A DNA stretch of 46,616 bases from Fibrobacter sp. UBA4309 (GTDB lineage Bacteria > Fibrobacterota > Fibrobacteria > Fibrobacterales > Fibrobacteraceae): assembly GCF_002395745.1 (NCBI RefSeq), contig NZ_DGUN01000049.1:30222-76837 (forward strand). Reading direction: 5' to 3'. Under the pieces are notes generated by a model. That model ran no database searches. It saw only the letters and a list, made by a program, of their open reading frames with translations, and was not told the DNA's origin. This document shows, piece by piece, positions 1 to 8,218 of the stretch. Made by a program: the position numbers and the translations under genes. Numbering within the stretch: position 1 is the first letter of the stretch; every line of letters starts with the position of its first letter.

Positions 1-1
1 C

Positions 2-1150
2 GACCGCTATGGCCAGCTCACCTACATCCGCGTGTACCAGGGCCAGCTCAAGAAGGGCGACATGATCACCAACATGGCCACCGGCAAGAAGGTGTCCGTG
101 GGCCGTCTCGTGCGTATGCACGCCGACGAAATGGTGGATATCACCGAAGCCGGCGCCGGCGACATCGTCGCACTGTTCGGTATCGACTGCGCTTCCGGTA
201 CGACCTTCACCGACGGCAAGAACCACTACAACATGACTTCCATGCACGTTCCTAACCCGGTTATCGAACTTGTTATCGAAGCCAAGAACCGCGACGACCT
301 CGACAACATGTCGAAGGCCCTCAACCGCTTCACCAAGGAAGACCCGACGTTCCAGGTCGAAGTCAACAAGGAATCCGGCGAAACCATCATCAAGGGCATG
401 GGCGAACTTCACCTCGACGTGTACATCGAACGTATGCGCCGCGAATACAAGGTCGACGTCCAGACCGGTGCTCCGCAGGTGGCCTACCGCGAAACCATCA
501 CTCGCGAAGCCAAGTTCGAATACACCCACAAGAAGCAGACCGGTGGTTCGGGTCAGTTCGCCAAGATGTCCGGCGTGATGCGCCCGATGCCTGTCGAAGG
601 CGACTCCGAAAAGGTCTACAACTTCATCAACTCCGTTGTCGGCGGCCGCATTCCGAAGGAATACATCCCGTCTTGCGACAAGGGTTTCCAGAGCTGCATG
701 GAAGCCGGTTCCCTCATCGGGTTCCCGGTTGTCGGCATCGAAATGGAAGTCCAGGATGGTGCCTTCCACCCGGTCGACTCCTCTGACATGGCGTTCCAGA
801 TTTGCGCCCGCATGGCTTTCCGCGAAGCTTTCGCCAAGGCTGGCCCCCAGATTCTTGAACCGATCATGAAGGTCGAAATCGCCACCCCGACGGAATTCCA
901 GGGTAACGTCGTCGGTAACGTCTCCCAGCGCCGCGGTTCCATCACCGGAACGAGCGAAGAAATGGGCACGACGACCATCACCGCCGAAGTCCCGCTTTCC
1001 GAAATGTTCGGTTACGCTACCGACCTGCGTTCCATGACCCAGGGCAAGGCCGAATTCACCATGGAATTCGCCAAGTACGCTCCGGTTCCGAAGAACATCC
1101 AGGAAGAACTCATCAAGAAGTACGGCGACAAGGTCAACCAGCGCGGTTAA
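2..1150 (+). CDS. fusA: Elongation factor G, C-terminal part (cut by window edge)
   Basis: Translational GTPase that moves tRNA and mRNA through the ribosome. The window enters inside domain II: the reading frame is open from base 2 (DRYGQLTYIRVYQGQLKKGD), so the in-frame GTG at 32 is not the start. Domain III shows FTKEDPTF and GMGELHLD, domain IV shows THKKQTGGSGQF, and domain V shows ILEPIMKVE, RRGSITGT and PLSEMFGYATDLRS. The GTPase domain lies upstream of the window. The THKKQTGG, EFQGNVVG and C-terminal KYAPVPKN stretches look more like the spirochaete/mitochondrial EF-G1 branch than the E. coli type; this subfamily call is from memory of the families. A strong intrinsic terminator follows 40 bases after the stop. 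Confidence 0.96.
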   Translation, partial: DRYGQLTYIRVYQGQLKKGDMITNMATGKKVSVGRLVRMHADEMVDITEAGAGDIVALFGIDCASGTTFTDGKNHYNMTSMHVPNPVIELVIEAKNRDDLDNMSKALNRFTKEDPTFQVEVNKESGETIIKGMGELHLDVYIERMRREYKVDVQTGAPQVAYRETITREAKFEYTHKKQTGGSGQFAKMSGVMRPMPVEGDSEKVYNFINSVVGGRIPKEYIPSCDKGFQSCMEAGSLIGFPVVGIEMEVQDGAFHPVDSSDMAFQICARMAFREAFAKAGPQILEPIMKVEIATPTEFQGNVVGNVSQRRGSITGTSEEMGTTTITAEVPLSEMFGYATDLRSMTQGKAEFTMEFAKYAPVPKNIQEELIKKYGDKVNQRG

Positions 1151-1190
1151 TCCAAGTCGTTTGTCGCTCTTGATCGATTGCGACATTACG

Positions 1191-1226
1191 AAAAGCCCGA
1201 AGGACAACTCCTTCGGGCTTTTTTTA
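1191..1226 (+). terminator. Intrinsic terminator of the EF-G gene
   Basis: A perfect 12-bp stem (AAGCCCGAAGGA / TCCTTCGGGCTT) with a CAACT loop is followed by a run of T, 40 bases after the fusA stop codon. The A-run before the stem would let it also work in the opposite direction. Confidence 0.93.
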
Positions 1227-1238
1227 TGGAACAGAAAA

Positions 1239-1311
1239 GTGCTTCGAGTATGTCCTACCCCGCGGTTCGATCCGGCCTCCCTTCTCTAGAACCAGGACTT
1301 ACTTGAAGCAC
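1239..1311. repeat. Imperfect long inverted repeat between fusA and mazG
   Basis: Bases 1239-1256 and 1294-1311 form an imperfect 18-bp inverted repeat (16 of 18 pairs). A shorter inner GGTTC/GAACC pairing sits at 1264-1268 and 1289-1293. Read on the minus strand the outer stem ends in GAAGCAC followed by TTTTC, so it could end mazG transcription, although it is larger and more elaborate than the neighbouring terminators. A second small palindrome (GAATTCTTG/CAAGAATTC, 1349-1357 and 1371-1379) lies between it and mazG. Confidence 0.55.
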
Positions 1312-1395
1312 ATCTTTAAAGTAACGATTTTTTTTCGGGCCGGAACACGAATTCTTGAAAAACGATATTCCAAGAATTCATATTCCAAATTAGAC

Positions 1396-2193
1396 TTAGG
1401 CGTTTTTCTTGGCAATTTTCCAGAGTTCCTGTAATCCGGCTAGCCCAAAGTCACTCAACGACTTACCTTTCTCCGCGGCAAGGCGTTCCACCTCGCGGAA
1501 ACGCTTTTCGAACTTGCTGTTGGCACGCTGGAGCGCGACATTCGCATTGAAGCCGCAATGACGCGCGACGTTCACCAGGCTGAACATGATGTCGCCGAAT
1601 TCGTCTTCCAGGCGGTCGATATTCTTATCTTCGGGAGTCACCTTCTGCATTTCGGCACGGAACTCCGCAAACTCTTCCTGAACCTTGTCGAACACGGGAG
1701 CGGCCTCGCCCCAGTCGAAGCCGACCTTCGCCACGCGGCGTATGATATCCTGGCTGCGTGCAAGCGTAGGCATGCTTTTGCTTACTTTGTCCATAATCGA
1801 CTTTTCGGCATCTTTCTTGTGCGTGGCCTCCTGGGCCTTGATCTTTTCCCAACGGCGGCTCACGTCGCTCGCCGTATCTACGTGGGCGTTTCCGAATACA
1901 TGCGGATGCCTGCGGATCATCTTCTCGCAGATTCCCTGTACCACGTCGTCAATGGTGAAATCGCCGCTTTCCTTGCAGACCTGCGCATGGAAAACGACCT
2001 GCAACAGCACGTCGCCCAGCTCCTCGCACATGTGGGCCTTGTCGCCTTCCATCGCGGCATCGATGAACTCGCTGCTTTCTTCCACGAGGTACGGCAACAG
2101 CGAATGCGTGTCCTGAGCGCGGTCCCACGGGCATCCGTCTTCGGCACGGAGGCGCTTGAGAATGTTGACCAAATCATCGAACGTGTACTTCAT
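1396..2193 (-). CDS. mazG: Nucleoside triphosphate pyrophosphohydrolase MazG
   Basis: House-cleaning enzyme that hydrolyses (d)NTPs to the monophosphate and pyrophosphate. At 265 residues it matches the two-domain MazG length. Domain 1 opens with DGCPWDRAQDTHSLLPYLVE and carries the Mg-binding EESSE and EELGD helices (about residues 38-62). Domain 2 repeats the pattern as EEFAE and EDEFGD (about 170-205). The ATG at 2193 is the family's usual start (MKYTFDDLVNILKRLR). It is convergent with fusA and divergent from dprA. Confidence 0.95.
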   Translation of the reverse strand: MKYTFDDLVNILKRLRAEDGCPWDRAQDTHSLLPYLVEESSEFIDAAMEGDKAHMCEELGDVLLQVVFHAQVCKESGDFTIDDVVQGICEKMIRRHPHVFGNAHVDTASDVSRRWEKIKAQEATHKKDAEKSIMDKVSKSMPTLARSQDIIRRVAKVGFDWGEAAPVFDKVQEEFAEFRAEMQKVTPEDKNIDRLEDEFGDIMFSLVNVARHCGFNANVALQRANSKFEKRFREVERLAAEKGKSLSDFGLAGLQELWKIAKKNA

Positions 2194-2280
2194 GGTGGTA
2201 AAGATAGAAATGTGCGCGGCTATGCCGCAGTAGGAAATAGGAAGTGGTTGAGTAGACAGTAGGCAGTGTCATCCTTGGCC

Positions 2281-2312
2281 CGTCATCCTCCGAGCCTAGC
2301 GAGGAGGATCCA
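2281..2312. repeat. REP-like GTCATCCTCC...GGAGGATCC palindrome
   Basis: The mazG-dprA gap holds ATCCTCC (2285-2291) and its inverted copy GGAGGAT (2303-2309) around an 11-base loop, preceded by a partial copy (TGTCATCCTTGGCC). The form GTCATCCT-GAGC-n-AGCGA-GGATCC resembles the widespread REP-like family with the core GTCATYCTGAGCGAAGCGAAGRATC. Only one copy is visible in this window. Confidence 0.5.
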
Positions 2313-2465
2313 TCACCCCACACCCCACATTCCACATTACTATATTATTCACGGGCCTTGGCAAATTCAGACTCTTGCAGCAAACTGCTAGTCCGGGCGA
2401 GCGGCAGGCGGGCGACATCCGTCGACGCGCCGCGTTTATAGATTTCCCGCAAGTAAAGGGAATCC

Positions 2466-3380
2466 ATGAAATCCAATAATTTTTCGCTCCTGCCCAGGGA
2501 GCAGTATCCGCTCACTCTCGGATTATCCAAATACCGTCCCGAAAAACTGTATGTTTCCGGTTCGTTGCCCCCTCCTACCGCCGATGATTGCGACAGGGCC
2601 GTGCATTACACGGGAGTCGCGATGGTCGGCACGCGCAGGCCGAGCAACAGCGCCAGAGAACTCTGTAAAAAGCTGGTCCACTCGCTGGCCGGCACTAACG
2701 CCGTTATCGTTTCCGGACTAGCCCAGGGCATCGACAGCCTATGCCACGAAGCCGCACTCGACGCCGGCATCCCGACTATCGCCGTTCTCGCACAGGGACT
2801 TGCCACACGGGTCGAAGGCTCCCGTGGCAGACTTGCCGAGCGCATCCTGGAATCGGGAGGCGCCATCGTCTCGCAGTTCGATCCCGACGAGCCCGCCTAC
2901 AAGGGGAACTTCCCTACCCGCAACAAGGTCATCTGCGGCATGAGCTGCGCCACGGTCATCGTACAGAGCCGATCGAGCGGCGGGGCACTGCTTACCGGAG
3001 AATTCTGCATCAAGGAAGGCAAGCCTCTCTTCGCCGTTCCCGGCGATTTCGACAACGAGGTCGCGAGCGGTCCAAACATGCTGCTCGACCAAGGACGCGC
3101 CCGCCCCGTATTCCGTCCAGAAAGCCTCCGTGAACTGCTAGGATTCCCTAAACGGGACGGACAGAGCGTTGCCGCACTTTCGGCTATCGGATGCAACCTG
3201 AGCGACCCGGCAAAGGCGTTATTCGCCAAATTCAACGGTTTCCGCAAAACTTTTGACGAACTGGTGTCAGATTCAGGGTTCAAAACCGGCGAACTTTTAG
3301 CTATATTGACAGAACTGGAAATCGCAGGTCTCGCCCATACCGAGGATAATTTCCTTTTCCACTTCAACGGAGCTGCATGA
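2466..3380 (+). CDS. dprA: DNA-processing protein DprA/Smf
   Basis: Loads RecA on incoming single-stranded DNA during transformation. The Rossmann-like core shows VGTRRPS (a variant of the VGSR start), VSGLAQGIDSLCHEAALD, IAVLAQGL, FPTRNKVICGMS and SGGALLTGEF, followed by FAVPGDF and GPNMLLDQGR. The C-terminal 60 residues look like the winged-helix domain. At 304 residues it lacks the N-terminal extension of longer DprA proteins. The start is supported by AAAGGGAA seven bases upstream. The stop codon overlaps the ATG of the next gene, so the two are probably coupled. No other competence gene is nearby. Confidence 0.93.
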   Translation: MKSNNFSLLPREQYPLTLGLSKYRPEKLYVSGSLPPPTADDCDRAVHYTGVAMVGTRRPSNSARELCKKLVHSLAGTNAVIVSGLAQGIDSLCHEAALDAGIPTIAVLAQGLATRVEGSRGRLAERILESGGAIVSQFDPDEPAYKGNFPTRNKVICGMSCATVIVQSRSSGGALLTGEFCIKEGKPLFAVPGDFDNEVASGPNMLLDQGRARPVFRPESLRELLGFPKRDGQSVAALSAIGCNLSDPAKALFAKFNGFRKTFDELVSDSGFKTGELLAILTELEIAGLAHTEDNFLFHFNGAA

Positions 3381-3661
3381 TGCACAAGAGGTTTTACGCC
3401 ATACTCATCGCAATCACACTGCTGATTGCCCTTATGGCCATGCAGCTCATTTTCGGGCAGAACAGCATTCCGCGCCAGCAACAGGTAAAGCGCAATATCG
3501 CCCTATACCAGGAGCAAATCGACTCCCTGCAGAAGGTCATCGAGAGCCACAAGCTGGAAATCGAGCGCCTCAAGAACGACTCGCTGCACAAGGAAGCGAT
3601 ACTACGAACAAGGTACGGAATGAGCAAAAAAGACGAAAAAGTCTTTCAAATGGTAAAATAA
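3377..3661 (+). CDS. FtsB/DivIC-like septum protein
   Basis: A 94-residue protein with a short cytoplasmic start, one transmembrane helix (about residues 7-27, AILIAITLLIALMAMQLIF) and a coiled coil (about 36-72, IALYQEQIDSLQKVIESHKL), ending in a segment containing RYGMSKKDEKVFQMVK. This is the FtsB/DivIC layout, including the conserved arginine-tyrosine near the end that precedes (K/R)xxE. Such proteins join FtsL and FtsQ in the cell-division complex. The start overlaps the dprA stop (ATGA); a second ATG three bases on is an equally possible start. Confidence 0.75.
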   Translation: MMHKRFYAILIAITLLIALMAMQLIFGQNSIPRQQQVKRNIALYQEQIDSLQKVIESHKLEIERLKNDSLHKEAILRTRYGMSKKDEKVFQMVK

Positions 3662-3797
3662 TTTTCACTATTGTTTCCCGTTCAACGCGTCTTTGTAAAA
3701 AATAGGGAAACGTATAGACAACTGAAGAATCTGTATTTATATTAAAATATGGTGTTTAGGAAAAGTCCACTCTTCAACGAATGGGATTCTGTTTGGT

Positions 3798-3944
3798 ATG
3801 GCGACAACGACCTTAATAACCCTGATGGACCTAACCCAGCACGGCACATTCAACGCCGCCGTTATTTCCGTAAAATGCCTTCTAGCCTTTATCCTGCTCA
3901 TGGAGGTCACTCCGCACGCGATAAGGGCAAGCAAGCAGGCCTAA
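3798..3944 (+). CDS. Possible small membrane protein (48 residues)
   Basis: Within the 283-base gap between the FtsB-like gene and the efflux pump, an ATG at 3798 opens 48 codons whose middle is hydrophobic (AAVISVKCLLAFILLMEV), consistent with one membrane helix. It stops one base before the end of the convergent efflux gene. An overlapping frame starting at 3749 is equally long but has no recognisable composition. TATATT/TAAAAT sequences at 3738-3750 could be a promoter. There is no convincing ribosome site, so this is a weak call. Confidence 0.2.
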   Translation: MATTTLITLMDLTQHGTFNAAVISVKCLLAFILLMEVTPHAIRASKQA

Positions 3945-6900
3945 CTACGCCATCTTGCTTGCGTCGGTGCTTTTCATGGCATCGAGTCTGACCCTGCCAG
4001 CAAAGAAGCTATAAGCCGCAGGCACAATGAACAGCGAGAGGAACGTCGCGAACGTAAGTCCGCCGGCGATGGCTATACCCATCGCGATGCGGCTGGGCGT
4101 GCCGGTCATGATGAGCGGCACCGCGCCCAATACCGTAGAAAGGCTCGTCATCAAAATTGGGCGGAAGCGGCGTTCCGCCGCTTGCCTAGCCGCCTCGAGC
4201 TTCCCGCAACCGGTATTCGCCGCAATCTGGTTAGCAAATTCCACGATCAAGATGCCGTTCTTCGTCACGAGGGCCACAAGCAATATGAGGGCAATTTCGC
4301 TGAAGATGTTGAGCGTCTGCCCCGTGATGAACAGGCAGGCGAGCGCACCCGCCAAGGCGAGCGGCACCGTAAAGAAGATGACGAACGGCGCACGGAAACT
4401 TTCAAACTGCCCGGCAAGCACCAGGAACACGAGCGCAAGCGCCAAGAGGAACACGATGTAGAGCCCGCTGGAACTTTCCTCGAACTCCTTCGAGGATCCG
4501 CTCAAAGCCGTACTCACGTTCGGGAAATCCTTCAACAGGCGCTTCGCGATGCGGCGCATCTCTTCCACGCCGTCGCCAATCGTCTTGCCGGGCACGAGGC
4601 CCGCCTGGATGGTGGCCGCAGAGAATCGGTTGAATCGCGGTAGCGACGGCGATGCGGACTGCTCGCTGAACGTGATGAAGTTATCAAGGCTCACGAGTTC
4701 GCCCTTGCCGTTCTTGACGGTAAGCATCGCGATGTTCTCGGGCATGCTGCGGTACTGGTACCCCACCGCACCGATGATATCGTACTGGCGTCCGTCCTTG
4801 TAGAACTCGCCGTAGCTCTGGTCGCTAATCGCGAGCTGCACCGCCTGCGCGATGTCGTTCACCGAAACGCCTTCTTCGTTCGCCTTGTCGCGCAGAATCT
4901 CGATATGCAGTTCCGGCTTGGTAAAGCGCAAGTTCGTATTCACCACGCTGAACACGGGACTCTTGCTCGCCTCTTCTTCGAACTTGGGCACGAGCGTGCG
5001 GAGAATTTCGATATTCGGGGCCTGCAGCACGAACTGTACCGGAAGGCCGCCGCGCTGCGTACTGATGCTCTGCGGTTCGAAAACCATCACGCGCAAGTCG
5101 GGGTATTCGTTACCGAGCACCTGGATGGCACGGGCAATCTCGCTCTGCGGGCGGCGCGCATCCTTGTCGTCGTTCAAGAAGATGCGCATCCTCGAGTTAC
5201 CCGCGTTCCACGCACCCGCCTGGATTTCGGTATACTCGTTGGTATCCATGAGCGCGATGACTTCTTCGGCAAAGGCGTCGGCCATGCGCTTGGTGCGCGT
5301 GAGCGTCACGCCCTCGGGCATGTTCAGGTTCACCATGACCGCGTTGGAATCTTCCGTAGGCGCCATTTCGCTACTCATGTTGTTGAAGCAGAAATAGGCG
5401 ATGGCCAAAAGCCCGAGCACCACCGGGAAAAGCAAGAAGCGCAGCTTGAGGAACAGTCCCAAAAGAACAGAGTAACCGCGGTTGAGCCAGTCGAAGAACG
5501 GCTCGGTAACGCGGAAGAACCATCCCTGCTTCTGGCGGCTCAAGAACTTGGAACACAGCATCGGCGAAAGCGTGAGAGCGCAAAGCGTAGAAAGGAACAC
5601 CGTACCGATCATCACCGCGACGAACTCGCGGAACAGGAGGCCCGTGGTACCGCCCAGCGCAAGCACCGGCACGAACACCGCCATCAAAACGACCGAGGTC
5701 GCAATCACCGCAAAAAAGATTTCGTTCGTCCCCGCCACAGCCGCCTGCTTGGGCGTCATGCCGCGTTCAATCTTGTGGTAGATGTTCTCCACAATCACGA
5801 TGGCGTCGTCAACCACAAGGCCAATCGCCAGGACCATCGCAAGCAAGGTCAGCACGTTGATACTGAACCCGCAAAGGTACAGCACGAAGAAGCTACCGAT
5901 AACGGCCACCGGCACCACCACCATCGGGATGAGCGTCGTACGGGCCTGGCGCAAGAAAGCGAAGATAATCCCGATCACCAGGAGGAACGCGATAAAGATG
6001 GTCTCCACCACTTCCTTGATGGAGGCGCGGATGTTGATGGAGGTATCGCGCCCGTAAAGCACCTGCACGCCTTCGGGAATCTCGCGACGGATGTCTTCCA
6101 CGCGCTTGTAGAACTCGTTGGCGATTTCCACGTGGTTAGAGCCCGGCTGCGCCATCAGGGCGAGCGTGATGGAATTCTTGCCGTTACGGCGGAAGCCGGT
6201 ACGCGTGTCCTTCGGTTCGTAATGGATATCCGCCACATCGGAAATGCGGATGACGGTGCCGTCGGCAGCCTTCTTCACCGCAATGTTCTCGAACGCCTTA
6301 GGGTCGAGAATGCGGCCCAGCGTACGGATGGAAAGAGTCGTCTCGCTACCTTCGATAGAGCCCGAGGGCAGTTCCAGGTTGCCACGGCTCAGCGCCGCCG
6401 ACATCTCGGCACCCGAGACACCAAGGGCTTGCAAGCGCACCGGGTCAATCCACAGGCGCACCGTCGGGCGCTTTTCGCCCCAGATGGCAACTTCCGAGAC
6501 TCCATTAATCGTCTGCAGGCGTTCCTTCACAAAGTTGTTCGCGATTTCGGAAACTTCCATCGGGTCGAGCTTGTCGCTCACGAGGCTCACCATCAATATC
6601 GGGTCGTTGTCGCTGTCGGACTTGTATACCGTCGGCTCGTCCACGTCGTCGGGGAGCCTGCGGCGTACGCGGCTCACGCGGTCGCGGATTTCGTTGGCGG
6701 CCGCTTCCAAATCCATGCCCGTCTCGAATTCGATATTGATGAACGAGGACCCGTCGCGGCTCGTGGAGGTGAGCGCCTTGATGCCCGATGCACTGTTGAT
6801 GGAGGCTTCCAGGATTTCGGTGACTTCGGCTTCCACCACCGCGGCGTTAGCGCCCGGGTAAGAAGTACGCACCTGGATGAGAGGGTAATCGACGTTCGGG

Positions 6901-7010
6901 TATTCGCGCACGCCCAGGTTGGTGGCTCCGAACGCGCCCAGCAGGATGATGACAAGGGCCATCACCGTCATGAGTACCGGGCGGCGTACGGAAAGGTTAG
7001 CAACACTCAT
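3945..7010 (-). CDS. RND efflux transporter, HAE-1 (AcrB/MexB) type
   Basis: Proton-driven inner-membrane pump that exports hydrophobic compounds through a tripartite channel. At 1021 residues it matches the AcrB family. The N-terminus (VRRPVLMTVMALVIILLGA), VREYPNVDYP, the GLVVDDAIVIVENI helix with Asp401-Asp402 of the proton relay, and the later VTKNGILIVEFAN helix with the partner lysine are all present. It starts seven bases after the stop of the adaptor gene upstream, so the two form an operon. No outer-membrane TolC-like gene is in the window. The substrate cannot be told from sequence. Confidence 0.95.
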   Translation of the reverse strand: MSVANLSVRRPVLMTVMALVIILLGAFGATNLGVREYPNVDYPLIQVRTSYPGANAAVVEAEVTEILEASINSASGIKALTSTSRDGSSFINIEFETGMDLEAAANEIRDRVSRVRRRLPDDVDEPTVYKSDSDNDPILMVSLVSDKLDPMEVSEIANNFVKERLQTINGVSEVAIWGEKRPTVRLWIDPVRLQALGVSGAEMSAALSRGNLELPSGSIEGSETTLSIRTLGRILDPKAFENIAVKKAADGTVIRISDVADIHYEPKDTRTGFRRNGKNSITLALMAQPGSNHVEIANEFYKRVEDIRREIPEGVQVLYGRDTSINIRASIKEVVETIFIAFLLVIGIIFAFLRQARTTLIPMVVVPVAVIGSFFVLYLCGFSINVLTLLAMVLAIGLVVDDAIVIVENIYHKIERGMTPKQAAVAGTNEIFFAVIATSVVLMAVFVPVLALGGTTGLLFREFVAVMIGTVFLSTLCALTLSPMLCSKFLSRQKQGWFFRVTEPFFDWLNRGYSVLLGLFLKLRFLLFPVVLGLLAIAYFCFNNMSSEMAPTEDSNAVMVNLNMPEGVTLTRTKRMADAFAEEVIALMDTNEYTEIQAGAWNAGNSRMRIFLNDDKDARRPQSEIARAIQVLGNEYPDLRVMVFEPQSISTQRGGLPVQFVLQAPNIEILRTLVPKFEEEASKSPVFSVVNTNLRFTKPELHIEILRDKANEEGVSVNDIAQAVQLAISDQSYGEFYKDGRQYDIIGAVGYQYRSMPENIAMLTVKNGKGELVSLDNFITFSEQSASPSLPRFNRFSAATIQAGLVPGKTIGDGVEEMRRIAKRLLKDFPNVSTALSGSSKEFEESSSGLYIVFLLALALVFLVLAGQFESFRAPFVIFFTVPLALAGALACLFITGQTLNIFSEIALILLVALVTKNGILIVEFANQIAANTGCGKLEAARQAAERRFRPILMTSLSTVLGAVPLIMTGTPSRIAMGIAIAGGLTFATFLSLFIVPAAYSFFAGRVRLDAMKSTDASKMA

Positions 7011-7017
7011 CGCTCAC

Positions 7018-8124
7018 CTACTCCACTTCGTAATCGGCATTGTGGCGGATTTCGCGGATACGCACGGAAATCCCTTCGCGCAGGCTGATGAGGCCGGATG
7101 TAATCACGGTATCGCCCTCGTCGAGCCCTCCGGTCACATCGACCGTAATCGGCGTGCGTAGCCCGGTCTGCACATGCTTGATTTTCGCCTTCCCGCCCGT
7201 AGCCACGAACACGTAGGCGCCGTCCTTGTCGAGCGTGAACGCCTCGGCCGGCACAGGCATGCTCTTTGCCACACCCGCCTGCATAGTCACGTTCACCTTC
7301 GCGTACGAACCCGCCAGGAGTTCGCCCTTCGCATTATCGACTTCCACCAGTACCTGGCGCGTACGGCTCGATTCCGAAAGCCCTGCCTCGAGAGCCTTCA
7401 CCTTGCCGTTTGCCGAAACATTGCGTTCCTCGTCCTTGAGTTCCACGGCATCGCCCACCTTGAGTGCCGACGCGTAGCGCTGCGGGAGCGCGAATTTCGC
7501 CTTCAACTTCTTCACTTCGCTGAGGGTCGCGACCGAGGTCCCCGTCGTGAGCCACGCGCCCACCGAAACGTTCACGAAACCGAGCTTGCCTGCGAACGGG
7601 GCACGAACTTCGGTCTTCGCGATTTGCGCCTTGATGAGTTCCACCGACGCTTCTGCAGACTTAAGCGTTGCTTCCGCCGCTTCCATGTCGGCCTTCGTCG
7701 CACCATCCTTCTCGTATAGAGATTTCGCCCGGTCGTATTTCTGCTGGGCGAGCTGCTGGTTCGATTCAGCCTGCTTGAGCTGGGCCCTGAGTTCCGAATC
7801 GTCAATCTTTGCCAGGAGCGTTCCCTTCTGCACCTGGGCACCGTCCTTCGCATAGAGGTTCGTGAGCCTGCCGGATGTCGCCGCAGTCAATTCCACGCTG
7901 TTGAGGGGTTCGAGCGTCGCCATCGCGGAGAAAATCTTGCCGCCCTCGTGGGCCTTGGCAATGTAGCCTTCTACCGCAATCTCGCGGGCCGGCTTGCCTC
8001 CCGGGCCACCCTTACCGCCAGGGGCGCCCTTACCGCCGGCACCCTTCGCACCGGAATCACCGCCGGAACAAGCCACAAGGGCTATAGCGCCCAGGCAAGC
8101 AGTCGTTTTCAAAAAAAATCGCAT
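7018..8124 (-). CDS. RND efflux periplasmic adaptor (MFP) lipoprotein
   Basis: Links the RND pump to an outer-membrane channel. A lipoprotein signal (lipobox LVAC, Cys19) is followed by a Gly/Lys/Pro-rich linker at residues 20-45 (GGKGAPGGKGGPGGK). Next come the biotinyl-lipoyl half (AKDGAQVQKGTLLAKIDDSE), a long alpha-hairpin (about residues 110-170), the second lipoyl half (VRAPFAGKLGFVNVSVGAWL) and the beta-barrel domain, as in the HlyD/AcrA family. First gene of the pump operon. The collagen-like linker is unusual for this family and may be an extended spacer from the membrane anchor. Confidence 0.92.
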   Translation of the reverse strand: MRFFLKTTACLGAIALVACSGGDSGAKGAGGKGAPGGKGGPGGKPAREIAVEGYIAKAHEGGKIFSAMATLEPLNSVELTAATSGRLTNLYAKDGAQVQKGTLLAKIDDSELRAQLKQAESNQQLAQQKYDRAKSLYEKDGATKADMEAAEATLKSAEASVELIKAQIAKTEVRAPFAGKLGFVNVSVGAWLTTGTSVATLSEVKKLKAKFALPQRYASALKVGDAVELKDEERNVSANGKVKALEAGLSESSRTRQVLVEVDNAKGELLAGSYAKVNVTMQAGVAKSMPVPAEAFTLDKDGAYVFVATGGKAKIKHVQTGLRTPITVDVTGGLDEGDTVITSGLISLREGISVRIREIRHNADYEVE

Positions 8125-8218
8125 ACAGAATCAATAAGCTCGAGTTTTAAATTTAGATGCCCAACCTAGCCGAAGCGTTGCATAGTTATGTTAATTTAGA
8201 AAAAAATGCCCCTTTCCC

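Noticed and set aside
1260..1285. tRNA-like GGTTCGATCC sequence
   Set aside because: It looks like a T-loop, but no matching T-stem, acceptor stem or anticodon arm could be built around it.
4905..7088. Long open frame opposite the RND pump gene
   Set aside because: The efflux pump on the minus strand is unmistakable; the antisense frame is rich in His/Arg and arises from GC-rich codon use.
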